DNA of 64,000 nucleotides from VGWB01 sp964480945. GTDB lineage: Bacteria > Bacteroidota > Ignavibacteria > UBA10030. Shown one piece after another: positions 19,194-27,676 of this stretch. The first letter of the stretch is position 1. Every line of letters begins with the position of its first letter. The notes beneath the pieces were generated by a model. That model did not search any database and was not told the DNA's origin. It was given only the letters and a program-made list of their open reading frames with translations. Both the position numbers and the translations under genes were made by a program. The stretch lies in NCBI GenBank assembly GCA_964480945.1, contig CAYZRX010000004.1, positions 1 through 64,000 on the forward strand. Reading direction: 5' to 3'.

Positions 19194-20102
19194 CTAGTGT
19201 CCACCACCCCAGAGCATCTTGAAAGCATGCAGCAACCCCGGCAGCAACGCGTCGAGAGATTCCTCCGCGCCTCTCTTCGAGCCGGGGAGGTTGACGATGA
19301 TGGTCTTGCCGCGAACACCGGCTTTCGCGCGCGACAGCATCGCCAAGGGAGTTCGCCCCTGCCCGTACGCCCGCGCGGCTTCCACAATTCCCGGTATCTC
19401 CTTCTCGAGAACCTTCGCCGTCGCTTCGGGAGTCACATCCCTGGAGCTCAGTCCCGTCCCTCCTGTCGTGAACACCAGATCCAGCTTCATGCTGTCGGCG
19501 TACCGAATGAGATTTTGTTCGACCTGACCAGCGTCGTCCGGAATGATCTTCTGCTCGACGACCTCGACACCTTTTTCCTTCAACCTCTCCGCGATGTGCC
19601 GGCCGGAGAAATCCTCCTTTTTGCCGGAGGCTATGGAATCCGACATCACAAGCACCGCCGCGCGCAGCGGCTTCTGTGACGACTCCGCATAGTCCGACTT
19701 GCCCCCCTTTTTGCTCAGCAAGCGGACCTCGGCGATCTCCATCGACTCATCGACCGCTTTCGCCATATCGTAGATGGTGAGGGCCGCGGCGGACGCGGCC
19801 GTCAACGCTTCCATTTCGACCCCCGTCTTGTAAACGGCCTTGACTTCGGTCGTTATTTCGATCGAGTTTGCGCCCAGTTCGAATCTGCAGTCGACGTAGT
19901 CGATCGGGATGGGGTGACAGTACGGGATCATGTGGCTGGTGTTCTTCGCCGCCTGGACGGCAGCCACCTTTGCGACAGGGAGAGGGTCGCCTTTTGGGAT
20001 CTTGTTCTCCCGGATAAGTTGAATCGTCTCTGGACTTACTCTCAGCACCGCCCGCGCAAGCGCCGTACGGAGCGTGTTCGTTTTGTTCGAGATATCTTTC
20101 AT
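19194..20102 (-). CDS. moaCB: bifunctional molybdenum cofactor protein MoaC-MoaB
   Basis: Fusion of cyclic pyranopterin monophosphate synthase (MoaC, about residues 1-145) and a MoaB/MogA-type molybdopterin adenylyltransferase domain (about 150-302). MoaC signatures are IPYCHPIPI, KTGVEMEALTAAS, IYDMAKAVD and LLSKKGGKS; MoaB/MogA signatures are VMSDSIASG, TTGGTGLSSRDVTPEAT and NLPGSKRGAEESLDALLPG. The ATG beginning MKDISNKTNTLR aligns with normal MoaC N-termini, so the longer upstream frame is not used. MoaCB fusions are known in Bacteroidetes. The product would serve molybdoenzymes such as MsrP encoded 9 kb away. Divergent from acnA. Confidence 0.94.
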   Translation of the reverse strand: MKDISNKTNTLRTALARAVLRVSPETIQLIRENKIPKGDPLPVAKVAAVQAAKNTSHMIPYCHPIPIDYVDCRFELGANSIEITTEVKAVYKTGVEMEALTAASAAALTIYDMAKAVDESMEIAEVRLLSKKGGKSDYAESSQKPLRAAVLVMSDSIASGKKEDFSGRHIAERLKEKGVEVVEQKIIPDDAGQVEQNLIRYADSMKLDLVFTTGGTGLSSRDVTPEATAKVLEKEIPGIVEAARAYGQGRTPLAMLSRAKAGVRGKTIIVNLPGSKRGAEESLDALLPGLLHAFKMLWGGGH

Positions 20103-20293
20103 AGTTTTGGGGAAAATATACAGAGAAGAAACCTGAAAGTCAGCCGTTCGCGGGTTCCTTGGACATTCTCCTTGCTCATTCTGGCGATTCACCGGAATTT
20201 TTTCATATATTCTAGCGGTTTTACTTCAACGGAGGCACTCAGCGGCTTTCCAACACACTATCAGAGGCATCGCCCGCAATTCTGGAGGAGATC

Positions 20294-23071
20294 ATGCAAC
20301 AGAAAGATAGTTTTCAAACCAAATCAAGCATTACGGCCGACGGCAAGAGTTATTCGATGTTTTCATTAAAGCGTCTCGAAAAAGCTTTCCCAAAATCTCT
20401 CGACCGGCTGCCGATTTCGCTGAAAATCCTGCTGGAAAACCTCCTCCGCCACGAGGATGGCAGGGCTGTTCGACGCGAGGACATTGAAGCACTCCTGCGT
20501 TGGGATCCGAAGGCGACGCCAGCCAAGGAAATCGCCTTTATGCCGGCCCGCGTCCTGCTGCAGGATTTCACGGGCGTACCGTGTATCGTCGACCTCGCCG
20601 TCATGCGCGACGCAATCGTGAAGCTCGGTGGGGATCCAAACAAGATCAACCCGCTCCAGCCTGTCGACCTTGTGATCGACCACTCTGTGCAGGTTGACTA
20701 CTTCGGGTCCCCCTCTGCGTTTGCGCTGAACGTCGAAGCGGAATTCAAGCGGAACAAAGAACGGTACGCGTTCCTCCGCTGGGGACAGCAGGCTTTCAAG
20801 AATTTCCGCGTCGTCCCTCCGGGAACTGGCATCGTTCACCAGATCAACCTTGAATACCTCGCCCGGACGGTCTTCACGGCACAGTTGAATGGGGAGACGT
20901 GGGCTTATCCGGACACCCTCGTGGGCACGGACTCGCACACCACGATGATCAACGGCTTAGGAGTGCTTGGCTGGGGGGTCGGCGGCATCGAGGCGGAGGC
21001 GGCGATGCTCGGTCAACCGATTTCCATGCTGATCCCGCAGGTTGTCGGCTTCAAGCTTACCGGCAAGCTGAGGCCCGGTGCGACGGCGACCGACCTCGTG
21101 CTCGTCGCGACCCAGGTGCTTCGCAAGAAAGGGGTCGTCGGGAAGTTCGTGGAGTACTTCGGGCCGGGACTCTCATCGCTCTCGCTCGCCGACCGGGCGA
21201 CCATCGCAAACATGTCTCCGGAGTACGGAGCGACGATGGGATTCTTCCCTGTCGACGAGGGGACGCTCGACTTTCTTCGCTTCACCGGGCGCAGCAACGA
21301 GCTCGTTACGCTCGTCGAGGCCTACACTCGGGAGCAGGGGCTCTTCCATTCACACAACGCTCCCGAGCCTGAGTTCAGCGATCTTCTCGAGCTCGACCTC
21401 GGCACGGTCGATCCCAGCCTGGCCGGACCGAAGCGCCCGCAGGACCGCGTACCGCTTTCGCAGGCAAAGGGCGCGTATCGAAAGGCATTGGTGGAGATGC
21501 TCGAAGCGAAGGGAATCTCGATCGACAAACAAGCCGCAACCGCCTGGATCAATCAGTCAAATGACTCGAAGATTCAGCCGGCCAAGCAATCTCTTCCCGA
21601 CAGCGTCCTTAAGACGGTGCCTGTTCGGAAGAACGGCTCTCAGTTCGAACTCAGCAACGGGTCGGTGGTAATTGCGGCAATCACAAGCTGCACGAACACG
21701 TCGAACCCCTCCGTCATGGTGGCAGCAGGACTTCTGGCGAAAAAAGCTGTCGAGCGAGGATTGGGATCCAAGCCGTGGGTGAAGACAAGCCTCGCCCCCG
21801 GTTCGAAGGTCGTGACGGACTACCTGCGGGAGGCCGGGCTCGACAATTACCTGAATCAGTTGGGATTCAATCTCGTCGGCTACGGGTGCACCACGTGCAT
21901 CGGCAATAGCGGCCCGCTCCCGGAGCCGATCGCGAAGGCTGTTCAGGACAACGATCTCGTCGCCGTATCGGTGCTTTCAGGCAACCGGAACTTTGAAGGG
22001 CGCGTACACTCGCAGGTTCGAGCAAACTACCTCGCTTCCCCGCCGCTCGTCGTCGCCTATGCACTCGCCGGCACGATGAACATGGACATTCAGAATGAGC
22101 CGATCGGAACGGGAAAAGACGGGAAGCCGGTGCACCTCAGAGACATCTGGCCGACGCCCGAGGAGGTCGAATCGACGATCCGCTCGTGTGTGAAATCGGA
22201 GATGTTCCGTCATCAGTATTCGAATGTGTTTGAGGGGAGCAGCGAATGGAAGTCCCTACCCGTCCCCACGGGGGCGCGCTACGAGTGGGATCCCGCGTCG
22301 ACGTACATCAAAGCCGCTCCATTCTTCGAGGATTTTCCCAAAGAACCGAAGCCCCGGCAGGACATCGTCGGTGCCAGGGCCCTCGCGCTCCTCGGCGATT
22401 CGGTGACGACGGACCACATCTCGCCAGCCGGCTCCATCTCGACCAAGGGTCCCGCGGGGAAGTATTTGATCGGACACAGCGTCCAGCCCCTCGAGTTCAA
22501 TTCTTATGGCTCGCGCCGTGGAAATCATGAAGTCATGATGCGCGGAACCTTCGCCAACATCCGGCTGAGGAACCTGCTCGCTCCGGGAACAGAGGGGGGC
22601 GTTACCGTTCATCCGTCATCGAAAGAGCCGATCTCGATCTACGACGCGGCGATGAAATACCGGGAGGAGGGAACTCCCCTCATCATCATCGCCGGGAAGG
22701 AATACGGATCCGGCTCATCGAGGGATTGGGCCGCAAAAGGCCCGCGGCTTCTCGGTGTCGGTGCGGTGATTGCGGAGAGCTTCGAGAGAATCCACCGGAG
22801 CAACCTCGTCGGAATGGGCGTTCTGCCGCTGCAGTTTGAAGAGGGCCAGTCCGCGAAGACCCTCGGCCTGACGGGATTCGAAACGTACACAATTGAAGGA
22901 ATTTCGAAGGGACTCCAGCCCCGGCAGAAGATGAGCGTGAAGGCGACGGACGCAAGCGGCGCGACGAAGACCTTCACGGTCCTGTCCCGCATCGATACGC
23001 CAAACGAAGTCGACTACTACAAGAACGACGGCATCCTGTCGTTCGTGCTGCGCTCGTTATTGAAGGGGTAG
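20294..23071 (+). CDS. acnA: aconitate hydratase (AcnA/IRP type)
   Basis: Isomerises citrate to isocitrate in the TCA cycle using a [4Fe-4S] cluster. The 925 residues match the AcnA/IRP1 length and order. Cluster cysteines are C466 (in SCTNTSNP) and C532/C535 (in YGCTTCIG). Other landmarks are GTDSHTTMINGLGVLGWGVG, the swivelling C-terminal domain with SRRGNHEVMMRGTFANIRLRN, and GSGSSRDWAAKGP. A GGAGGAG ribosome site precedes the ATG. The preceding 190 nt shared with moaCB is AT-rich with a TATATT element near 20206 but I could not assign a full promoter. Converges with lon. Confidence 0.98.
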   Translation: MQQKDSFQTKSSITADGKSYSMFSLKRLEKAFPKSLDRLPISLKILLENLLRHEDGRAVRREDIEALLRWDPKATPAKEIAFMPARVLLQDFTGVPCIVDLAVMRDAIVKLGGDPNKINPLQPVDLVIDHSVQVDYFGSPSAFALNVEAEFKRNKERYAFLRWGQQAFKNFRVVPPGTGIVHQINLEYLARTVFTAQLNGETWAYPDTLVGTDSHTTMINGLGVLGWGVGGIEAEAAMLGQPISMLIPQVVGFKLTGKLRPGATATDLVLVATQVLRKKGVVGKFVEYFGPGLSSLSLADRATIANMSPEYGATMGFFPVDEGTLDFLRFTGRSNELVTLVEAYTREQGLFHSHNAPEPEFSDLLELDLGTVDPSLAGPKRPQDRVPLSQAKGAYRKALVEMLEAKGISIDKQAATAWINQSNDSKIQPAKQSLPDSVLKTVPVRKNGSQFELSNGSVVIAAITSCTNTSNPSVMVAAGLLAKKAVERGLGSKPWVKTSLAPGSKVVTDYLREAGLDNYLNQLGFNLVGYGCTTCIGNSGPLPEPIAKAVQDNDLVAVSVLSGNRNFEGRVHSQVRANYLASPPLVVAYALAGTMNMDIQNEPIGTGKDGKPVHLRDIWPTPEEVESTIRSCVKSEMFRHQYSNVFEGSSEWKSLPVPTGARYEWDPASTYIKAAPFFEDFPKEPKPRQDIVGARALALLGDSVTTDHISPAGSISTKGPAGKYLIGHSVQPLEFNSYGSRRGNHEVMMRGTFANIRLRNLLAPGTEGGVTVHPSSKEPISIYDAAMKYREEGTPLIIIAGKEYGSGSSRDWAAKGPRLLGVGAVIAESFERIHRSNLVGMGVLPLQFEEGQSAKTLGLTGFETYTIEGISKGLQPRQKMSVKATDASGATKTFTVLSRIDTPNEVDYYKNDGILSFVLRSLLKG

Positions 23072-23090
23072 TTGTTGCTGTGCCGCGAGC

Positions 23091-23118
23091 CTCCCCGTCG
23101 CCGAAAACGGCTGGGGAG
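23091..23118. terminator. hairpin between convergent acnA and lon
   Basis: CTCCCC, then GCCG-AAAA-CGGC, then GGGGAG form a stable two-part stem with a tetraloop in the 64-nt space between the acnA and lon stops. No T-run follows on either strand, so termination may be weak or need Rho; a bidirectional role is an inference from position. Confidence 0.4.
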
Positions 23119-23135
23119 ACTCGTGGCGCGCACGG

Positions 23136-25583
23136 TCAGTTCGTTATCGCGAGATCGCCGACGGGGTCCACCTGCCGATCGCCTTTCGTCAGCTCCCGCC
23201 GCTGAAGAGCGATCTGAAGAACTTCGTCCATCTCCTTCACAAAATAGAACTGCAGACTCTCCCGCACGCGCTGGGGGATTTCCTCCAAGTCGTTTCGATT
23301 TCTCTCAGGCAGCAGAACGGACTTCAGCCCCGCCCGATGCGCTGCAAGAACCTTCTCTTTGACGCCGCCGATCGGCAGGACAGCGCCGCGCAGCGTGATC
23401 TCACCGGTCATCGCCAGGTCGTTGCGAACGAGCCGGCCCGTCAACAGCGAGGTAAGGGCCGTCAGCATGGTGACGCCGGCGGACGGTCCATCCTTCGGCG
23501 TCGCCCCAGCCGGAACGTGGATGTGAATATCGTAGCGTGAGCGGAACGACTCGTCGATCCCGAGCCTCTCGGCTTGCGACGAGATGTAGCTGAGCGCCGC
23601 CTGGGCGGACTCCTTCATCACATCGCCCAATTGGCCGGTGAGGATCAGGTTTCCCTTCCCTTTCATCTTCGTCGCCTCGATGAAGAGAATTTCTCCTCCG
23701 ACCGGCGTCCACGCCAAACCGGTTGCGATGCCCGGCTTGTTCAGGCGCTCGGCCACATCCGAGAAGTACTTCTGCTGACCGAGATAGTTCGAGAGAAGAT
23801 CGAGGGTCACGTTCGTCCCTCCTGTCCTTCCTTCCACAACTTCGCGGGCCACGCCGCGGCACACGTCGGCAATGCGGCGTTCCAGCGAACGGACGCCGGC
23901 CTCCCGCGTGTACCCGGTAATGATCTTTCTCACCGCATCGTCGTCGAATTGGACCAACGCCTCCGTCAGACCGTGCTCCTTCCGTTGTTTCGGGATCAGG
24001 AAGTCCTTCGCAATCTGCAGCTTTTCCTCCTCGACGTAGCTCGGCATCTCGATGATCTCCATCCGGTCGCGCAGCGCGGGAGGAATGGCATCCAGCATAT
24101 TGGCCGTGGCGATGAAGAGCACGTTCGACAGATCAAACTGGAGCTCGATGTAGTGATCGCTGAAGGTCGAGTTCTGCTCGGGGTCCAGAACTTCCAGGAG
24201 CGCCGATGCAGGGTCGCCCCGGAAGTCCATTCCAATCTTGTCCACCTCGTCGAGCATGAACACAGGATTGTTCGACCCCGCTCTCTTGATGCCCTGGATA
24301 ATGCGTCCCGGCAGCGCGCCGATGTACGTGCGACGGTGTCCCCGGATCTCCGCCTCGTCGTGCACGCCGCCCAACGACATCCTCACGAACTTTCGCCCGA
24401 GGGCGTTCGCAATGGAACGGCCGAGGGACGTTTTGCCGACACCCGGAGGGCCCACGAAGCAAAGGATCGGACCGCGCATGCCTTCCTTTTGCTTCAACTT
24501 CCTGACCGCGAGGTATTCAAGGATTCGATTCTTCACTTTGGTGAGGCCGTAGTGATCGTGCTCCAGGACTCCGCGCGCCTTGGAAATGTCGAGGTTGTCC
24601 TCCGTGGAGACGAGCCATGGGAGCTCAAGAAGCCATTCAAGATATGTCCGTGAAACCATGTATTCCGCAGCCGCGGCATTCATCTTCGAAAGCCGCTCCA
24701 ACTCCTTCCCTGCTGCCTTCCGCACCTCGTCCGGCAACTTCACCGTCTCCATCCGCCTCCGGAATTCATTTACTTCGACGTTGTCCGACCTCTCGCCCAG
24801 CTCCTTCTGGATTGCCTTCAGCTGCTCGCGAAGATAATACTCGCGCTGCGTTTTGTTGATCTCGTCCTGTACGTCAGTCTTGATCTTTGCCCCGAGCTCC
24901 AGCCTCTGAACGATCTCGCTCAGCAGAAAATGAACCTTGTTCAGACGTTCCTTGACATTCAGGAGTTCGAGAATCTTCTGCTTCTCGGCCACAGGCAGAG
25001 TGACGAGCGACGACGCCGCATCAGCGACGGCTCCCCCGTCCTCCATATTCAAAACGATGGAGAGATGCTCGTCGGTCAGTTCGTTGGTGAGCTCAACGAG
25101 TCGCTGGAACACGGATTTGACGGTTGTGGCCAACGCATCGACCTCGATCCCCGTTGCCTTCTCGTCGTCAAGACGTTGCGTCGCGGCTCGGATCACCGGT
25201 TCAACTTGAAGGAACGTCAGGACGCGCGCGCGGTAGAGACCCTGGAGTACTACGTTTTTCGACCCATCGGGCAGGTTGAATGTCTTGAGAACGCGTGCCA
25301 CCGTCCCCACCAGGTAGAGATCCTCTTGCTTCGGAGTCTCAACCGTGCTCTCCTTTTGTGCAAGGATCAAGATGTTTGTATTCTCCCGCTGAGCCTCTTG
25401 GACGACGAGGAGGCTTCCCTCCCGCCCAACCGCCAACGGGAAGATCTGCTTCGGGAAAAAAACGGAGTTTCGCACCGGGATGACCGGGATGGATTCGGGC
25501 AAGTTGACGACTGTTCGCCCTTGATTCTCCTCAGGCTCCTGTACATCTTTTTCCCTCCCCTCAACATTCTTCTTTCGTGCCAT
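23136..25583 (-). CDS. lon: ATP-dependent protease Lon
   Basis: Homo-oligomeric AAA+ serine protease that degrades misfolded and regulatory proteins. The 815 residues contain the N-terminal LON substrate domain (about 30-220, starting SIPVIPVRNSVFFPKQIFP), a coiled-coil linker, Walker A GPPGVGKTS, Walker B FMLDEVDKIG, and the C-terminal protease domain with the catalytic Ser at about 701 in KDGPSAG and the Lys in GGVKEK about 40 residues later. A charged N-terminal extension (MARKKNVEGREKDVQEPEEN) is present. The ATG has a GGAGA ribosome site. The promoter lies in the 430-nt divergent region with fmdB. Confidence 0.98.
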   Translation of the reverse strand: MARKKNVEGREKDVQEPEENQGRTVVNLPESIPVIPVRNSVFFPKQIFPLAVGREGSLLVVQEAQRENTNILILAQKESTVETPKQEDLYLVGTVARVLKTFNLPDGSKNVVLQGLYRARVLTFLQVEPVIRAATQRLDDEKATGIEVDALATTVKSVFQRLVELTNELTDEHLSIVLNMEDGGAVADAASSLVTLPVAEKQKILELLNVKERLNKVHFLLSEIVQRLELGAKIKTDVQDEINKTQREYYLREQLKAIQKELGERSDNVEVNEFRRRMETVKLPDEVRKAAGKELERLSKMNAAAAEYMVSRTYLEWLLELPWLVSTEDNLDISKARGVLEHDHYGLTKVKNRILEYLAVRKLKQKEGMRGPILCFVGPPGVGKTSLGRSIANALGRKFVRMSLGGVHDEAEIRGHRRTYIGALPGRIIQGIKRAGSNNPVFMLDEVDKIGMDFRGDPASALLEVLDPEQNSTFSDHYIELQFDLSNVLFIATANMLDAIPPALRDRMEIIEMPSYVEEEKLQIAKDFLIPKQRKEHGLTEALVQFDDDAVRKIITGYTREAGVRSLERRIADVCRGVAREVVEGRTGGTNVTLDLLSNYLGQQKYFSDVAERLNKPGIATGLAWTPVGGEILFIEATKMKGKGNLILTGQLGDVMKESAQAALSYISSQAERLGIDESFRSRYDIHIHVPAGATPKDGPSAGVTMLTALTSLLTGRLVRNDLAMTGEITLRGAVLPIGGVKEKVLAAHRAGLKSVLLPERNRNDLEEIPQRVRESLQFYFVKEMDEVLQIALQRRELTKGDRQVDPVGDLAITN

Positions 25584-26013
25584 GACACTTCTCCTCGAAA
25601 ATAATGACCACTTCCTCTAGTGAACACTCGCTGGAGAGGCAACTTCTTCCGTGAACGACCTTTCCGTTCCTCCCACCTTGTCCGAAGTCATCGTCCTTTA
25701 GACTCTCCACCTCTCAGACTAAGGTCAAACAACGTGCCATCTCGGTCCGCTAAACTGCCTCCAATCTCCGCGATTCCGCTAAGCCCTCTTTCGTCACTTT
25801 GACAGATATGGGACTTTCTGTCACGGGAAATCAGAATCGGATGCATCACTGTCAGGTCAATCTGTCAAACAGAGCTCGTAGTATCGAAGGATACTCACGA
25901 CGGAATTGCCCGTTCCCTGTCGATCCGCTTGAACCTTTTCCGAATATCTCGCATCGTACACAAAGTAGCCTTGTTCCTTTTTCCAAGATCAAACCACGAA
26001 GGAGAAGTCCGCC
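25584..26013. other. divergent intergenic region, lon / fmdB
   Basis: No convincing gene. It must hold promoters for lon (leftward) and the fmdB cassette (rightward). The hexamer CTGTCA or its complement occurs four times within 68 bp (25800, 25818, 25849, 25862); the first two form an inverted pair, TGACAG-N12-CTGTCA, which also overlaps a TTGACA (25799-25804). These could be regulator sites. No CIRCE or HspR-type element was seen. Confidence 0.5.
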
Positions 26014-26247
26014 ATGCCGATTTTCGACTACAAGTGCAACGACTGCGGGAAAACGTACGATGTGTTTCACAAGGTGCGCGAGGTTATTGATGACGTCGTG
26101 TGCCCTCAGTGTGGATCGCCGAACCACAAGCGACTTATGTCCGTTCCATCGGTTGCGATCGCCGGGAAATCGAGTTCGGATTTCGAGAGCGGTTCATCGT
26201 GTGGTGTGGGAGGAGGATGTTGCGGCGGATCGTGCGAATTGAACTAG
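26014..26247 (+). CDS. FmdB-family zinc-ribbon protein
   Basis: A 77-residue protein with the FmdB/CxxC regulatory-like fold: MPIFDYKCNDCG at the N-terminus and CPQCGSP at about 33-39 form a four-cysteine zinc ribbon. The C-terminal tail is rich in Ser, Gly and Cys (CGVGGGCCGGSC), a feature of many family members. Function of the family is uncertain; some regulate formamidase or amidase genes, most are unassigned. AAGGAGAAG precedes the ATG. It heads a tight five-gene plus-strand cassette with two rhodaneses, DUF6132 and DUF302 proteins. Confidence 0.9.
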   Translation: MPIFDYKCNDCGKTYDVFHKVREVIDDVVCPQCGSPNHKRLMSVPSVAIAGKSSSDFESGSSCGVGGGCCGGSCELN

Positions 26248-26266
26248 GCGAGAGAGCAATAACACG

Positions 26267-26686
26267 ATGGCACAAAGAACCATCTTCGTTGGCATTCTGC
26301 TCAGCTTGTTCGTTGTGGGCGGCTGCAGCTTGTTTCACGAACGGGAGAGTTCCGTCAACTCCGTCTCCGTTCCGCAGGTAGCGCGACTTCTGGAGAGTGA
26401 TACGACCGTGTTCTTGCTCGACGTTCGAACGCCCGAAGAATGGAAGAGTGAGACAGGCCATCTGAAGGGAGCCCTTCTCATCCCGCTTCAGGATCTGGAA
26501 ACTCAAATCAGTGACCTGACACCTTACAAGAAGAAAAGCATCATCGTCTACTGTCGGACAGGCAAACGAAGCCAGAGGGCGGCCAAGATTCTGGCAGACA
26601 AGGGCTACCGGGCTCTCAGCATGGAGGGCGGTATAATGAAATGGAATGCTGAGGGCCTACCGGTTGTCAAAGAAGGCGATCAATGA
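26267..26686 (+). CDS. rhodanese-domain lipoprotein
   Basis: A 139-residue single-domain rhodanese exported as a lipoprotein. The N-terminus MAQRTIFVGILLSLFVVGGC gives a signal peptide with lipidation at C20. The rhodanese domain (about 36-137) has LLDVRTPEEW and the active-site loop VYCRTGKRS with the catalytic persulfide-carrying C96. Rhodaneses move sulfane sulfur between donors and acceptors; the acceptor here is unknown. It starts 19 nt after fmdB and its stop overlaps the next start by 4 nt. Confidence 0.92.
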   Translation: MAQRTIFVGILLSLFVVGGCSLFHERESSVNSVSVPQVARLLESDTTVFLLDVRTPEEWKSETGHLKGALLIPLQDLETQISDLTPYKKKSIIVYCRTGKRSQRAAKILADKGYRALSMEGGIMKWNAEGLPVVKEGDQ

Positions 26687-27069
26687 CGGAGCAGATCGCA
26701 CTCTATCTCCTCATCGGTCTCCTTCTTCTGCTCTTCCTTCGCAAGACGCTTCTAGCCCGATCCATCACGCAGTACACCCCCAACGAGGTACAGGAGAAGA
26801 GTCACAGCAACGGGAACGTCGTGTTGCTCGACGTGCGGTCAAACCGAGAGTGGTCGGCTGGGCACATCAAAGGTGCAGTTCACATCCCGCTGCACGAGTT
26901 GCAACGCAGAATCGATGAGCTGGAGAGATTCAAGGGCAGGGAGGTCATCTGCTATTGTCAATCGGGAAACAGAAGCCTCTCTGCAGCAGTCAGGTTGAGA
27001 AGGTACGGTTTCACCGCTGCAAATATGAGAGGAGGCATCGGCGAGTGGAATTTTCAGGGTTTTCGATAG
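26683..27069 (+). CDS. membrane-anchored rhodanese
   Basis: A 128-residue rhodanese with an N-terminal membrane helix (IALYLLIGLLLLLFL, about 4-18) and a domain (about 33-127) containing LLDVRSNREWSAGHIKGA and the active-site loop CYCQSGNRS, catalytic C92. The helix orientation would place the domain on one face of the inner membrane; the side cannot be fixed from sequence. It overlaps the upstream lipoprotein rhodanese by ATGA. Two consecutive rhodaneses with different anchors suggest sulfur relay across the envelope, which is inference. Confidence 0.9.
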   Translation: MTEQIALYLLIGLLLLLFLRKTLLARSITQYTPNEVQEKSHSNGNVVLLDVRSNREWSAGHIKGAVHIPLHELQRRIDELERFKGREVICYCQSGNRSLSAAVRLRRYGFTAANMRGGIGEWNFQGFR

Positions 27070-27260
27070 GCGTGCGGCGGCTCAGGCGCCTGCTGCCACT
27101 GCTCCTCGGCGCCGCCGGAGGCTTTGCGTACTACTATTTCATCGGCTGCACGACCGGCTCCTGCCCGATCACAAGCAATCCGTGGATCAGCACGGGTTAT
27201 GGAGCCCTCGTGGGTGCGATACTGGCTTTCGGGGCTGGATCGAAATCAAGAAAGACCTAA
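27045..27260 (+). CDS. DUF6132-like small membrane protein
   Basis: A short protein (about 71 residues from GTG 27045, or 62 from GTG 27072) with the pattern GGFAYYYFIGCTTGSCPITSN followed by a second hydrophobic helix YGALVGAILAFGAG and a basic tail. The GC-x4-CPITSN stretch matches DUF6132, small two-helix proteins with a conserved Cys pair. GTG at 27045 is preferred because GGAGG lies about 10 nt upstream; this overlaps the rhodanese end by 25 nt. Function unknown; the family often sits by rhodaneses, as here. Confidence 0.75.
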   Translation: MEFSGFSIGVRRLRRLLPLLLGAAGGFAYYYFIGCTTGSCPITSNPWISTGYGALVGAILAFGAGSKSRKT

Positions 27261-27277
27261 TAAAAGGAGAGCAATTG

Positions 27278-27664
27278 ATGGGATATGGATTTTCGAAAAC
27301 TTCGGCGCTCCCCTATGAAGAAGCGATCGAGAAGGTGACCGAAGAGTTGAAGAAGGAAGGGTTCGGTGTGTTGACGACGATCGACGTTCGAGAGACGTTG
27401 AAGAAGAAACTGAACGTGGATTTTGACAAGTACATGATCCTCGGGGCGTGCAATTCGCCGTTCGCGTACAAGGCTCTGCAGGCCGAGGAACAGGTAGGAC
27501 TGCTGCTGCCCTGCAACGTGATCGTGTATGAAAAATCGGGAAGGACGGTTGTGGCGGCCTTCGATCCGATGTCGATGACGAAGTTGGTGGACAACGAGAG
27601 TATCAAGCCGGTTGCTGAGGAAGTGAAGAGGAAGCTTCAGCGGGTCGTCGATGCCATGCCGTAA
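27278..27664 (+). CDS. DUF302 family protein
   Basis: A 128-residue cytosolic protein of the DUF302 family. The ATG beginning MGYGFSKTSAL is chosen because AAAGGAGAG precedes it; the upstream in-frame extension would run back through the DUF6132 gene. Landmarks: SYEEAIEKVTEELKKEGFGV-like helix (PYEEAIEKVTEELKKEGFG), a conserved ILGACNSPFAYKAL and LLPCNVIVYE. The fold is a small alpha/beta dimer with a possible heme or sulfur link in some members, biochemically uncharacterised. Last gene of the fmdB-rhodanese cassette, 17 nt after DUF6132. Confidence 0.92.
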   Translation: MGYGFSKTSALPYEEAIEKVTEELKKEGFGVLTTIDVRETLKKKLNVDFDKYMILGACNSPFAYKALQAEEQVGLLLPCNVIVYEKSGRTVVAAFDPMSMTKLVDNESIKPVAEEVKRKLQRVVDAMP

Positions 27665-27676
27665 GCAGGCGATCGT

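Noticed and set aside
20172..20211. TTGCTC ... TATATT as an acnA promoter
   Set aside because: The spacer is 28 bp, too long for a sigma-70 promoter; only the -10-like element is noted.
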